Assembly (NCBI GenBank): GCA_963682055.1
Contig: OY821744.1
Location: 21,986,967-22,050,966 of the forward strand
DNA: 64,000 bases
Direction: 5' to 3'
Origin: Primula veris
Lineage: Eukaryota; Streptophyta; Magnoliopsida; Ericales; Primulaceae
Under the pieces are notes generated by a model, which worked only from the letters and a program-made list of their open reading frames with translations, had not been told where the DNA came from and did not search any database. This document shows positions 9,872 to 21,388 of the stretch, in pieces. The first letter of the stretch is position 1, and each line of letters begins with the position of its first letter. Position numbers and translations under genes: made by a program.

Positions 9872-12800
9872 GTGTAGTGAATTCAGAGGGGACAAGGTTT
9901 TGTATTATAATTTTTTAGAGTTATAGGTGATCACGAAAAATTCTGTTTGGAAATTAAAATTTATGTGGTAAAAAAATAAAGTTAAAATTGTTGTGCGGAA
10001 AACTAGCTCGGTGTAAATATTGTAAGAAAAGTCAGGTAAAAGCGCTATTTCAGAAAGAAAAAAAAAAGGTAAAAGCTACAGAACATATAGAGATAGAAGT
10101 AAGCTGTTGTATTGTTAATATATTAATGGACAATGGTGAAACACTTAAATTTATTCTATAATGGAGACATAGATAGGTATAGTAATGTATTTATTATATA
10201 ATGGAGACAGAGATAGGTATAGTAATACATAATGGTCATATGTATGAAGGTGGTAACTCTCACTCACATACTAATATATACATAAAATTTTCACTATAAA
10301 ATATTGTGAGTTTACAATCAGACACTCTTTTCCTATACTGATATGAAACTGAATATTACTAAATTTAGAAACAGTTTTGCAATAAAAAAATATTGTTAAA
10401 TTGTTGATAAATTTAGCTACACTCAGTGTTGCTAAACTGATGATAAACTGATTTTTTTTTCTAATATTTGTATTGACCGCTTATTAAATGGTTTACAACG
10501 CTATTTTTAGATGTTGAGACGAACATTTTATCATTTGATCTCATCCTTGTTCATGTATTGTTCAAGTATAAAAACATATGTTCGGCCTAGCTAATGTTAA
10601 CCCATAGAACCTTAAGTCATAAAATCCAATGCGGGACAAAACCCCGAATTTAGAAGAAATTTGTGTTACCGTATGGGTGAGGCCAAAACTCTTTGTAAGT
10701 AACTTAATGAACTAACCACAAAACCCCGTGTCTTATCAAAACATTGTCATAAAAAATAATGTGCGAACAACTCTAATCGAAGGAAAAAAAGGGGACACGA
10801 ATATTATAAGTACCAAAGAAACTAACCACAAATGAAGTAGCTAATTAAAATATTCATCAGTACAAGAAAATACATATTTAGCAACAAATTCGTGTAACGA
10901 TAAAAATATTTGTTGTTGAAAAGACAGCGTTTGACAACAAAATTGCACTATGTTGTTGAATAACATACTTCTTGCAACGGAAGAAATTTTGTTGTTGAAT
11001 AGTAGTCTATGAACAATGCATTGCTATGAAAGTTGATGAAAATCTCTTTTCTCTATAAGAAGTTGAAGATATTGTTGTCGAATGCTGAAACATTTGGCAA
11101 GGACGCAAATGATGTTGCAGACTGAATGACTTACGTTGCAAATAAGTTTTTTTTACAATGGATATGGCAATTTTTTTTCTTTTAATAATAATTAAATTAT
11201 TTTGACTACAAAATTTTGAAAATACTAAAAGTTTTTAATTAATATAATTATACTTTTATGAATTTCATATATATTATTTTTTTATTACTTATTAATGGTG
11301 AAAATTTTAATGTGCGTTAAAAAGTTAAGAAAAGTATGCAATTTTGATTTGATTTCTTATAAAGTCGATGAACAAGCTTTTGACGGGCATACTAAACAAC
11401 CTTTTGACAAATTCTATTTAAGTGTTTGCCTAATTGCATGATAGATGTATTTATTATGAAATTTTTTATTAATAAGTGAATATTGTTTGTTTTGATATTA
11501 AAAAAATCCTATTTCTGTATAAAAGTATCGATTGCGATCAAATTTGATTAAATGGAATATACCTATTTATGTATAAAAGTGTCATACGCATCCCAAAATT
11601 TAATCCTATGACCATCGGAGATTCAAAAGCTATTGTTAATGAAACTCGTTATGAGCCTTGAAATAATTATGTGAGCTATTGATAAAAAATACTCTCAATT
11701 AATTTGTACTCCAACTTCTCAGTTACAATCAGGAGAACTTTATTTTGAACCTAATCAATTGTTGTGCTTTTCATTTTCACCTTCAAAGTGAAAAAGGCAA
11801 AAAATAATAACTAAATGACTCGATACTGTGATCTATTTGTAGGGATATACAGACTATCCAATTCACCCCATGTGATATATGTTTCAAAATTCGTATTAAA
11901 AAAAAACGACACACCTATATATATTTTTTTTAAATTAAGAAATGACGTGCAGTTAACTGGCCGGTACCTAACCACATGAGTTTTTTTTACTGTGGTTAAG
12001 GCCGACCTGTTAATGATCAATGTTTTGTAAAATTAGGATTATAATAACTATTTAACAGTATATTTTAAAAATTAAAACGTATATTCATTGGAGGGTTGGA
12101 TACATTGGAGGGTTGCAATCTCTCATGATTTGATTAAAATATATTAAAACAAAATCAAGCAAAATGAATTAGAGGCTCTTTATATATTCCTATTCTTTTG
12201 ATGCAAAATATATTTATGGTTTAAGGGTTAGAGTTTCAGGACTTAGTATCATATCAAGGTAAAAGAATTACTTATATATACAAAATTGTAAACAACTCAT
12301 TTAGCTTGTATAGTACAAAAATAGTTGTATTATTAAGTTTAATTATATTTTACTAACATCATATGATTTTTTATATTTATTGTATAAAAATCAACCAAAC
12401 CGATTAGTTATTGGTTTGGTTCAACTTAAAATTTTAAAAAACGGTCTAGTTGGTTTATTTTAAGGTTTCAACGGTTTTATAACAGGCCCTAATCGAACAA
12501 AAACAAACCGATTAATTTTAACTGGTTTCTTTCGTGTTTTTACAAAAAATCGAACCGAATCGAATATTGGTCACTCCTCCTCGTTGCGATCTACTTTATG
12601 TTCATAACTCTAGTTTACTACTATAAAAATATATTTTAAAACTAATATTTCCCAAAAAAATAATATTTGGAAAAAATATTAGAAAAATAATGTTATCAAA
12701 GTAAATTGTTTTATATTTTTTTGATATACATATTACCCAAACTTGTCTAGTTTTTATTTAAAAAAAAATCAAATTAAATAAGCTTAAACGTAAATAAATA

Positions 12801-13606
12801 AAGTTTGATCACATTAAAGGCGCTAAAAAGAAGCGGGAATAGTATGCGCCAGTTAAATTGGAAACTATTTTCCAACTGCACGTATCTCTATCTCCATGCC
12901 ATTATTCCACTACCCTCTCTCCAAAACAGAACAAAATTCGTCCCCTCCAATTCGAGAACAGATCTAGAGGTACTTTATTTATTTATTATGGTATGGTATA
13001 TATTAATTACTAATTTTTTTTTTTTTTTATAAATGTGTACTTGTTGTTCCAAACAACGTTTTCAACTCACTGATTAGTTTAGCATTTGGAAATGAATCAA
13101 TAGAATATATACTGTCGACTAAACAATACTGGTACGTTTCTCAAGAGAGGGGTCGTGTCGAGAATAGAGGCGTTGGGATAACCTCCAATTCGTCCTTCAC
13201 CAATAAGTTCAGAACAAAAGATAACTTTTAATCCCATATAGGAACAAAATGGCCCGTCATTAATTGATACTCCACGAAGATCTCCTAAAATAAACTATCT
13301 TACAAAATGCAGAAGTGTACTGTTTCTATCATTTTTTTTTTTGCTTTTTAAACTTATAAAAGACTTCTAATTAAATGAACAAGTTTTATTTAAAAAAAAT
13401 TATATGTGTTAGGACTGTCCACGAAAAAGCTAAAGAAGCATCAAATTCCTGCATTCCTGGTATTTTTTCTTTTAATAATATGTAATATGTAGTTGTTAAA
13501 GATATATTTAAAATCAAATGTGAGTTGTCTGTATCGGAGTCACCCTATCTCCTTTTTGTCTAAGGGGTCTAAAGGTGTAAATTGAACTGGTAAACCTAAA
13601 CGTGTA
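9872..13606. other. Intergenic with CACTA-family debris
   Basis: No supported gene. At about 10360-10470 and 10861-11160 there are words shared with the CACTA-like family (TTGCTAAACTG, TTTAGCAACAAATT, repeated TTGTTGTTGAA), including a TACAAGAAAATACATATTTAGC start resembling a decayed CACTACAAGAAAA end. The segment near 12810-12980 is less AT-rich than its surroundings and could be an old exon or leader, but I cannot identify it. Confidence 0.5.
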
Positions 13607-13841
13607 GTCTCTCCGTTACCCTTTAATTGTCCATTACGAAACTACGTGCAATTTTAATCGGTTTATAACTTATATTAAAATTGTCGAAATGAATTTTTTT
13701 AAAATTTAATCATAAAATTTAACATTTAAATCATAGGATCAACTTTTGAAATTTTTCATTCCGACAATTTTGATACAATTTATTGACCTGTTAAAATTGT
13801 ACGTAGTTTTATAATGGATAATTAAATAGGAACGGAGGGAG
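13607..13841. mobile_element. Stowaway-type MITE, copy 3
   Basis: The right end GGAACGGAGGGAG is the exact inverse of the Stowaway consensus. The left end is the diverged TCTCTCCGTTACC. TA flanks lie at 13605-13606 and 13842-13843. Arms contain TCCATTACGAAACTACGTG and its near inverse. Same family as copies 1 and 2. Confidence 0.85.
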
Positions 13842-13908
13842 TAGGATATATTTATGTATATTTAGAAATTGAATGAGTTTTAGAAATGGAAATGATTTTG
13901 GTGCACAG

Positions 13909-14635
13909 GTAGCTCGTAATCTAATTCTAGGTGGGCATACAGTACATGTGGTTACCGGTGCTCCTGACTATGTATTTACTACTGAAATATCTCCAAGGCT
14001 ATTCACTCGTCAGGTCCTTTTTTTACAAAGTTGATTTCCTTCATGTTTTCTATAATATTATCTTTTTATTTCTTCTTTACAAAATTCAAAGAGTTTGAGC
14101 CTCCATCTTTTATCTTGTTTAATTCTATACTCATCATATTGTGGTTATTCAGCATGAGTGTATATCAATCATTATTTCTTGTTTTACATATACATAAAGT
14201 GATGTACATGATCAGTTATAAAATTGTTACTGTTGAGTTAGTATGTTACCCACATCTATGAGATTTTAGATTAGCCTAATTGTCTACAGAATAACAACTT
14301 TATATCCACATGTTAATACAAGGAAATATTTTCGAAATCTATTTTTCTTTGAGAGTTTTGTAGCAGAAAACACTTTAAATTTTATATTTTGTTAGCCTAT
14401 CTTCTAGACATGGTCAACATAGTCATCGGTTCCAATCTCTGTATCATTTTTGGTCTCAGGTGTTGTTAGACTGTGGAGCAGTTTAAGCCGATGCTTTGAC
14501 AGTTGACCGTGTCGCTTCCTTGGAAAAGGTACACGTCATTTCAGATAATATTGCTGACGTTATTATACAATTGTTTTAGAGCTAATTTTGTGAATTTTAA
14601 TTATTTGTTTACAGTATTCGGAGACTGCTGTTAGG
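13909..14635 (+). pseudogene. L-arabinokinase-like (ARA1) gene fragment
   Basis: Three exon remnants with their splice sites. Exon a (13909-14013) follows a GTGCACAG acceptor and reads VARNLILGGHTVHVVTGAPD, then a segment ending SPRLFTRQ, before a GT donor. Exon b (14460-14528) follows GGTCTCAG and reads VLLDCGAV-stop-ADALTVDRVASLEK, before GTACAC. Exon c starts at 14615 after TTTACAG with YSETAV, then stops. This order (VTGAPD, PRLF, VLLDCGAV, ADALTVDR, SLEKYSETAV) is that of the N-terminal glycosyltransferase-like part of plant L-arabinokinases, which phosphorylate free L-arabinose for UDP-arabinose salvage. An in-frame TAA in exon b, a lost codon in exon a and the missing remainder make it a non-functional fragment. 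Confidence 0.8.
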
Positions 14636-14639
14636 TAGT

Positions 14640-15712
14640 TAAATGCACTAGATTATCGAGAAATGCAATGTTAATGTACTATTAAAGACTATAGGAAGGT
14701 TTGTATACATAATCGTAACTAACGCAATATAATAGTTAGTTTATATGAGTTTATGTCGAATGAATTAAAGTACGTTGAGTAGGATTTTATTATGGTCCAG
14801 TTTTGAAACCGAAACAAAGAGCTGCTAAAAAATGACAGTGGGACTTGGTTAGATTAATAAGGATGTAGTATGCTGTTTGGACAGAATTAGAACCCGTGAT
14901 TTATGTTTCTAAAACTCAATATGTGTGAATAAAAGTATTTATTTTTACCCCATGAAATTCATAATGAGTAGTAGATGATAAGGTAAAAGCCGATTTGCAA
15001 TTTTAATGATATTAAAGACCAGGATGGAATTATTCAAGGCTGTTTTTTGAGAAATGGTCCGTTATAATTAACACCGACAATTAACACCAAATTTAGATGC
15101 TTGGATTGCTTTGTTCTACTTCTATTTATATGTATATACATTCTTTTGGTTTTGTACATAATAAAACGAGTAGTTTTTTTGTCTTGTTGAGCCAATACGA
15201 TTTAGCGAAAAGATATTAATCACATGCTTTTCATTTACTGTAAACGAATTCCTCAATATGTAGGTTCATGATTGTGTGATATATTAACAACTGATAGCAT
15301 TACATTACATGTTGATACACATACGATAATTTTATGTGTTTCTTTTGCTTTGAATTTTGTAGACTGCCGAGTACAGTTACGCTACTAGCTAAGAGTCTAT
15401 TTTCCCAATTCGCCATCAAGTTGCTTTTGCTTCATCTTCATTGTAATCAGTAGAGCATGTTATTATAACTAGTGTTTTTTCTTTCTCTCTATGTACATAT
15501 GTTTTTATGATTGGAGAATGTTAGTAGTGGTTACTTTTGTAATGAATATGTTACATTTTATATTTTGATAAATGTGTACGATAAATCTTTTAGTAATTGT
15601 GTTATAAATGATTCTAGCAGTTGAAAGTTGATTTAATTTCTATATTTGTATTATATATGAATGAAATTGAATTTAAATTTTATAACCATTATTTTCTTTT
15701 GCAACAAAAATT
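14640..15712. other. Intergenic, no gene seen
   Basis: AT-rich flank between the arabinokinase fragment and the Tat element. I could not follow further arabinokinase exons into it. It ends in a GCAACAAAAATT word that continues, past the Tat element, as a GCAACA-rich repeat (38081-38290), so the Tat element probably landed in an older repeat. Confidence 0.5.
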
Positions 15713-15717
15713 GATTA
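15713..15717. repeat. Target-site duplication of the Tat element, left copy
   Basis: GATTA directly before the 5' LTR, matched by GATTA at 38063-38067 directly after the 3' LTR. Confidence 0.9.
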
Positions 15718-16287
15718 TGATAGAACATAAAAATTAGACCCGAATATTCTATTCGGGTAATAATCAACCCACTTTATAAATGAGTATCCAACGCTTAAAT
15801 GAGTCATCTCATACTTTTTATAGGAAATAAGGTATTACTATCAAAAGCCCAAGCCCAATCAAATGGGGACCCATGTCTGAAAAACCCCTGGGATGAAGAC
15901 ATTTGTCAACATCCTAGAAGGCATAGTTGCCAATAAATAGCCAACTACCCCTCCTAGAAAAGGAACAGAAAATCTATCCAAAAAATATAGAGAGAAGTTG
16001 AGAAAATAGAGAAACTAGTCAAGACTTATTACACCAAGAAATAAACCGAGCATAGATAAAGCCGAGCACCGAATAAAAGGGGAGAAAGACCAAGAAGATA
16101 GATTAAATAGTCAAATCGAGCACAATTGTAAAATAGAGATACTAATCCGAGCAAGTGTAATAATCCGAATAAGGATAGTAATCCGAGCAATAATAAAGAT
16201 CAGGAAGTGTCCATTATATACATTTGATTTATTATTATATTATTGTTGAAAAGCCTAGCGCGACCGACCAAAGTTATGGCTTTATCA
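15718..16287 (+). repeat. 5' LTR of the Tat element
   Basis: Starts TGATAGAACATAAAAATTAG and ends GGCTTTATCA. The ends form a TGATA/TATCA inverted pair. At the position of the promoter TATA box this copy reads GCCAATAAATAG, whereas the 3' LTR reads GCCTATAAATAG, so the box is altered here. Confidence 0.95.
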
Positions 16288-16289
16288 AA

Positions 16290-16306
16290 TGGCGCCGTCT
16301 CCGGAA
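16290..16306 (+). promoter_or_regulatory. Primer-binding site, tRNA-Asp-like
   Basis: TGGCGCCGTCTCCGGAA lies two bases after the 5' LTR. Plant tRNA-Asp would pair with TGGCGCCGTTGCCGGGG; the match is full over the first nine bases and partial after that. Confidence 0.75.
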
Positions 16307-16366
16307 ATCATCTAGTTCCCAACTAGTTTAGAATTCGAATACCAATACTCTGCCAGACGAGCGACA

Positions 16367-19300
16367 ATGGTGACCAATGTAGAGGAAACACATCCCGAGA
16401 TAATAGAAACCAATAACCAAAACGCGCAAATTAGCCAACAAGACCTCGACGATCTACTCGCCGTCCGCGACAGATATGAAGCTATCCAATCCGGAAACCA
16501 ACCAACAACCTCCTACGTCAACCAAGAACAACCGGTCGAACCACCCCAACATTTCATTGAAGGGATTGTCGACGAACACCCTTCGTCCTCGGAGGACGAA
16601 CAAGACGTGCCCGTATTAAGGCGTGCACGAAGACGCTTACCCGGGTCCCAGGCAGGACCGAGCTCAAGAGTCCCTTTGCCTACAGCCTCGGTCAACTCCG
16701 GTGCTCGTTTACAAACGGACGAAGCTCATCAGTTTGGCATGCTCGAGGATCATGTACTCGGACGATTGCCCCGACTACCAACTAATCCTCCGAGGATGAT
16801 TACACCACCCACGGTGGAGGTACAACACGTTGTTCCATTAGCCGATGAAAGGAACTACGCCCAGCTACAAGCTCAGCTGGCGGCATGCATGACGGCCATG
16901 ACAGCGGCCGGCATCGTAGTGCCAGTTATCCAAACTGACAAAGACCCACGCCATGAAGTGGAAGATTCTGCCTACAGGGCCGCCCTGGAGGCAGCGGATC
17001 GACGACCCGATACAAGAGTGCCCCACCAAGGGGGCAATGTCCCAATAACTATCGTCCATCCGAACACTCATATGGAACGTGTCCACACAAACACGAAGGA
17101 CGGTAGATATCCCGAATACAGGATCGGGGAAGGATATGGCCCACCACCACATCAGGAAGGATACCCTCCCCCCTACCAAGTCACGGATGACGCGTTCCAA
17201 CAGGCTTGGAACGTATGCCAAGAAACCCCATGTACCGAACAGATCACGCGGTACCGCAATCCTATGGGGTTCGTCATCCCTGAATTCAGGCTCTATGATG
17301 GAAAGAGTTGCCCTATCGACCATCTGAGGCACTACAAGACGAAGATGGAACTGTGGAGTGATGACCATGCACTGATGTGCAAATTTTTCAAAAACAGCTT
17401 GGGTCAAGAGGCTTCGTCATGGTATCATAACTTACCACGGGGCTCCATTAGAGACTGGGCAGAACTGCTAAGAGCGTACTCCACCCGATACGCTGCTCAT
17501 CGGAAAAAGAAGGTTAGCATCGAAACCCTTCTTAAAATGACGATGATGCCAAATGAAAGGCTCAACGATTACTGCATACGTTTTATCGACGTAGCAAACC
17601 AGATTCCACGATATGCCAATAATATAGCCATCCAGAACTTTATCAACTCCATCCCTAATGGCTATTGGGCGAGAAGGAAGTTCATAGGCAAAAATTTCCC
17701 GACCACTGATTCCCTGCTAGCCTATTGTACCCACCTCACCGATAAGAACGACGAACTGCGTTTCCTCAACCGAACTCTACCAAGAAGAGAGTCGGTCCGC
17801 GAGGCACAGGTGGGTCGCAAAAGAGCTAGGAATAACCAGGGAGAAGCATCCCAACCGACCAGAAAGGGCAAAGATCCCGAGGTCCATAGCAGGGTAGAGC
17901 GACCACGAGCACTAGAGCCCAAACCGCTCCAGATCGCGTACCCAACACCGACCAACGAACATAAACCACTCCAGCTCACCTACCCGATGTCACCCAAGCC
18001 GTTTCAACAAGGTTGGCCCCAAGAGAGGGAACGCCGAAACACTTCCGGACCGGTCGAGCTGCGATACACTTTCAACCTATCTGCTGAAGATATCCTCAAG
18101 GATATATGCAGGGAAAGTTGGTATTCCCGACCACAACCGATCATTTCTCCCCCCAATCAGAGAGATTCCAAGCTCTTCTGCGCATATCACGAGTACCACG
18201 GCCATCTCACTGAGCATTGCCGTAACCTGCGATGGAGAATGAACCAGTGGGGTGATGCGGGATACCTAGCCAAATACATCAAAGGAACTGGGAATAAAGG
18301 CAAACAACTGGCCATCGAGGGATCCGACAACCGGCAAGGCAAAACGATCAACGTCGTTCATATGTCACGACCCAAGGGCCCAGGCGGGGAACGATCGCGA
18401 CAACGGCAGCTGGCCCACTTTGGCCAAGTAGCCAAGGCATCACAAGCGTCAACCTCCAAACGACAATGCACACCACGACGACATCCGCCCATTTCTTTCT
18501 CGGATCTTGACGAAGAAGGGGTGATTTACCCCCATGGAGACGCCATTAACCTCCGTGTTCAAATCGGCCTAGACACAGTCAGCAGGGTACTGGTCGATAA
18601 AGGAGCCTCTTGTGATATCATGTACAATGAGCTCTTCGACAAGATGGAACTCAAGCGGCAAGATCTACAGCCTACCGATGTCACACTGATCGGATTCATC
18701 TCCGAAACGACTAAACCGTTGGGTAAGATCGTCCTCAGTGTCACAACCGGGTCCGTGTCGGTTCCCGTGGAGTTCTTAGTGGTCAACGACCACTCCGGTC
18801 ACAACGCAATATTAGGCCGACCTTGGTTACATGCCATGAAGGCCATACCCTCGACCTATCACCAAAAGGTCAAATATTCAAATGATAGAGGAGAGATCGA
18901 GACAGCCCGAGGATGTCAAGAAGATTCAAGACGCTGCGAAGACATCACCGCGACTCTCCAAAAACAACGAAGCATTGTGGAACAACCCTCCAGCACAAAG
19001 AAGCTGATCAACCAAATATGCAAAACCGAAAGGGTAGTCGAAGAACAAGTAGGAGAGACGCTTAGGAAGGTGTATATTCCGGATATGGACGAGGAGCACT
19101 ACTTCCTCCTTGGCGATAACCTTCCAAAACAAGAATCTGAGGAGTTGAAAGCATTCCTTCTCAACAACATTGATAAATTCGCCTGGAGTCCTAAAGACAT
19201 GCCGGGCCTAGACCCCAATACAGCATGCCACCACCTAAGTGTAAACGCCGAGTACAAGCCAATAGCACAGAGGAGCAGGAAAGTGTCTGTACAGCACAGA

Positions 19301-21232
19301 GCAGCTATAATCGCTGAAGTACAAAAGCTATTGGAGGCTGGAGCCATAAGGGAGGTTTACTATCCCAAATGGTTGTCCAACCCGGTCGTCGTCCCTAAGA
19401 AGAACGGGAAGGAAAGAGTCTGTATAGACTTTACCAATCTCAACAAAGCCTGCCCGAGGGACCACTTTCCCCTTCCAAGGATTGATCAACTGGTGGATGC
19501 AACTGCGGGAGCAGAACGGATGACCTTCCTTGACGCGTACTCAGGATATCATCAAATTCCCCTCGCCCGCGAAGATCAAGAAAAGACTTCGTTTATATCG
19601 CCTTTGGGAAATTATTGCTATACGGTAATGCCGTTCGGTCTACGCAATGCGGGGGCGACATACCAAAGGATGATAACAAGGGTATGTCGAGATCATATAG
19701 GGAAAACAATGGAGGTATACATTGATGACATGGTCGTCAAGAGTGAAAAGGCCACATCTCACCTCCAAGACATTAAAGACGTCTTCCAAACGTTGGGCGA
19801 GCACAAACTAAAGCTCAACGCAAGCAAGTGTGCATTTGGCATCAGCAGAGGGAAATTCTTGGGGCATATGGTTACCCGACGAGGAATAGAGGCTAATCCC
19901 AATCAAATAACGGCTCTACGGAACCTTGCGGCACCCAAGAATAAGAAACAGGTACAAGAACTCACGGGAATGATGGCCGCTTTGAGCAGGTTCATTATCC
20001 GATCCGCAGACAAGGGACGACCATTTTTCAAATCACTCAAGAAGGATAGAAAATTTGTCTGGGACCCGGAATGTGAAGCTTCATTTAACAATCTCAAAGA
20101 GTATTTGAGGACACTGCCACTGCTAGTAAGGCCGAACAAAGGAGACATTCTGGCATGCTACCTAGCAGTTTCCACTACAGCTGTGAGCGCAGTTATCCTA
20201 AGAGAAGAAGGTCGCGAACAATTTCCGATCTACTTCGTCAGCAAGACTCTGGTCGAAGCCGAAACACGTTATCTACCCTTGGAAAAGCTGTGTCTGGCAT
20301 TGGTCGTCGCAACCAGAAAGTTGCCACACTATTTCATAGCTCATCAGGTCCGGGTATACACAAAATTTCATATCAAAGAGTCACTTCGACGGACGGACAT
20401 TAGCGGCCGAGTTGCCGCCTGGGGGGTCGAACTATCCCAATTTCATATCGAGTTCGCACCCCGTCATGCCATAAAGGGACAGGTCCTGGCCGATTTCGTC
20501 GCAGAGTTCACCGAAGTCTATGATGAGTCTTTGGCACTCTCTCCACAATCACACTGGCAGATACATGTCGACGGATCAGCCACCAAGGACGGATCGGGAG
20601 CAGGGATAGTCCTAAAGTCTAGAGAGGGAGCAATCATCGAAAAAAGCATAAAATTGGGCTTCCGAGCTACCAACAATGAGGCAGAATACGAGGCCATGAT
20701 AAACGGCATGCTCATTGCCCGGTCCCTCGGATGCTCCCACTTAATTACAAGCTCAGACTCCATGCTCATCGTCAATCAAGCCATCGGCGAGTACCAAGCA
20801 AAAGATGACAGAATGATCCTCTACCAAGAGAAATTCCAAAGCTTGATGGCAACCTTCGAACAATGCGAGTTAGTAAGAATCAATCGCACCGAAAATGCAC
20901 ATGCCGATGCCTTGGCCACCCTAGCCTCGACATTAACATTGACCGACACCCGGTCGATCACAGTGGAACTACTGCCGACCCCGAGCATAATAAAAAGGGT
21001 AGACCGGGTGACATCGATACAATACGAACTAGGTTGGATGGAGGACATGACTCGTTATCTGCGAAATGGAACGCTTCCGGCCGACAAGATAAAAGCGCTG
21101 AAAATTACAAGAAAAGCTCATCGTTTCTGGCTATCCGAGGACGATAAACTATACAAATCCAGTTATCGGGGACCCCATCTACTGTGCGTCCCGACCGAGC
21201 TACAACTGCCGGTCTTGGAGGAACTCCACTAA
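16367..21232 (+). CDS. Gag-Pol polyprotein (Gag, PR, RT, RNaseH, second RNaseH), cut by a stop
   Basis: A 1621-residue frame. Gag capsid region at about residues 300-415 (FRLYDGKSCPIDHLRHYK ... WYHNLPRGSIRDWAELLRAY). Zinc-knuckle-like CAYHEYHGHLTEHC near 604. Retroviral-type aspartic protease near 742, but the catalytic triplet reads D-K-G (LVDKGASCDIM) where the third-position-G motif normally has T, S, N or a small residue in the middle. RT from about 1005, with FLDAYSGYHQ and the catalytic YIDD near 1118. Ty3 RNase H follows, then a second, archaeal-type RNase H at about 1397-1525 (IHVDGSATKDGSGAG, NNEAEYEAMI, DSMLIVNQAIGEY, ENAHADALATLAS). The frame ends at TAA (21230-21232) where homologues read HEGSCG, and a TGA follows at 21290-21292. 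The domain order is Tat-type. Confidence 0.93.
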   Translation: MVTNVEETHPEIIETNNQNAQISQQDLDDLLAVRDRYEAIQSGNQPTTSYVNQEQPVEPPQHFIEGIVDEHPSSSEDEQDVPVLRRARRRLPGSQAGPSSRVPLPTASVNSGARLQTDEAHQFGMLEDHVLGRLPRLPTNPPRMITPPTVEVQHVVPLADERNYAQLQAQLAACMTAMTAAGIVVPVIQTDKDPRHEVEDSAYRAALEAADRRPDTRVPHQGGNVPITIVHPNTHMERVHTNTKDGRYPEYRIGEGYGPPPHQEGYPPPYQVTDDAFQQAWNVCQETPCTEQITRYRNPMGFVIPEFRLYDGKSCPIDHLRHYKTKMELWSDDHALMCKFFKNSLGQEASSWYHNLPRGSIRDWAELLRAYSTRYAAHRKKKVSIETLLKMTMMPNERLNDYCIRFIDVANQIPRYANNIAIQNFINSIPNGYWARRKFIGKNFPTTDSLLAYCTHLTDKNDELRFLNRTLPRRESVREAQVGRKRARNNQGEASQPTRKGKDPEVHSRVERPRALEPKPLQIAYPTPTNEHKPLQLTYPMSPKPFQQGWPQERERRNTSGPVELRYTFNLSAEDILKDICRESWYSRPQPIISPPNQRDSKLFCAYHEYHGHLTEHCRNLRWRMNQWGDAGYLAKYIKGTGNKGKQLAIEGSDNRQGKTINVVHMSRPKGPGGERSRQRQLAHFGQVAKASQASTSKRQCTPRRHPPISFSDLDEEGVIYPHGDAINLRVQIGLDTVSRVLVDKGASCDIMYNELFDKMELKRQDLQPTDVTLIGFISETTKPLGKIVLSVTTGSVSVPVEFLVVNDHSGHNAILGRPWLHAMKAIPSTYHQKVKYSNDRGEIETARGCQEDSRRCEDITATLQKQRSIVEQPSSTKKLINQICKTERVVEEQVGETLRKVYIPDMDEEHYFLLGDNLPKQESEELKAFLLNNIDKFAWSPKDMPGLDPNTACHHLSVNAEYKPIAQRSRKVSVQHRAAIIAEVQKLLEAGAIREVYYPKWLSNPVVVPKKNGKERVCIDFTNLNKACPRDHFPLPRIDQLVDATAGAERMTFLDAYSGYHQIPLAREDQEKTSFISPLGNYCYTVMPFGLRNAGATYQRMITRVCRDHIGKTMEVYIDDMVVKSEKATSHLQDIKDVFQTLGEHKLKLNASKCAFGISRGKFLGHMVTRRGIEANPNQITALRNLAAPKNKKQVQELTGMMAALSRFIIRSADKGRPFFKSLKKDRKFVWDPECEASFNNLKEYLRTLPLLVRPNKGDILACYLAVSTTAVSAVILREEGREQFPIYFVSKTLVEAETRYLPLEKLCLALVVATRKLPHYFIAHQVRVYTKFHIKESLRRTDISGRVAAWGVELSQFHIEFAPRHAIKGQVLADFVAEFTEVYDESLALSPQSHWQIHVDGSATKDGSGAGIVLKSREGAIIEKSIKLGFRATNNEAEYEAMINGMLIARSLGCSHLITSSDSMLIVNQAIGEYQAKDDRMILYQEKFQSLMATFEQCELVRINRTENAHADALATLASTLTLTDTRSITVELLPTPSIIKRVDRVTSIQYELGWMEDMTRYLRNGTLPADKIKALKITRKAHRFWLSEDDKLYKSSYRGPHLLCVPTELQLPVLEELH

Positions 21233-21388
21233 GGATCTTGCGGAGCACACATCAAAGGGCGATCCCTTGCAAACAAGGCAGTGACCCAATGATATTGGTG
21301 GCCCTATATCAAGCGAGACGCCGATGCATACGTCCAACGTTGCGACAAGTGCCAACGATTCGCCAAGATACCACGGCTCCCATCATCT

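Noticed and set aside
16513..21147. Opposite-strand and out-of-frame ORFs inside the Tat gag-pol
   Set aside because: Shadows of the GC-richer sense coding frame; no motif of their own.
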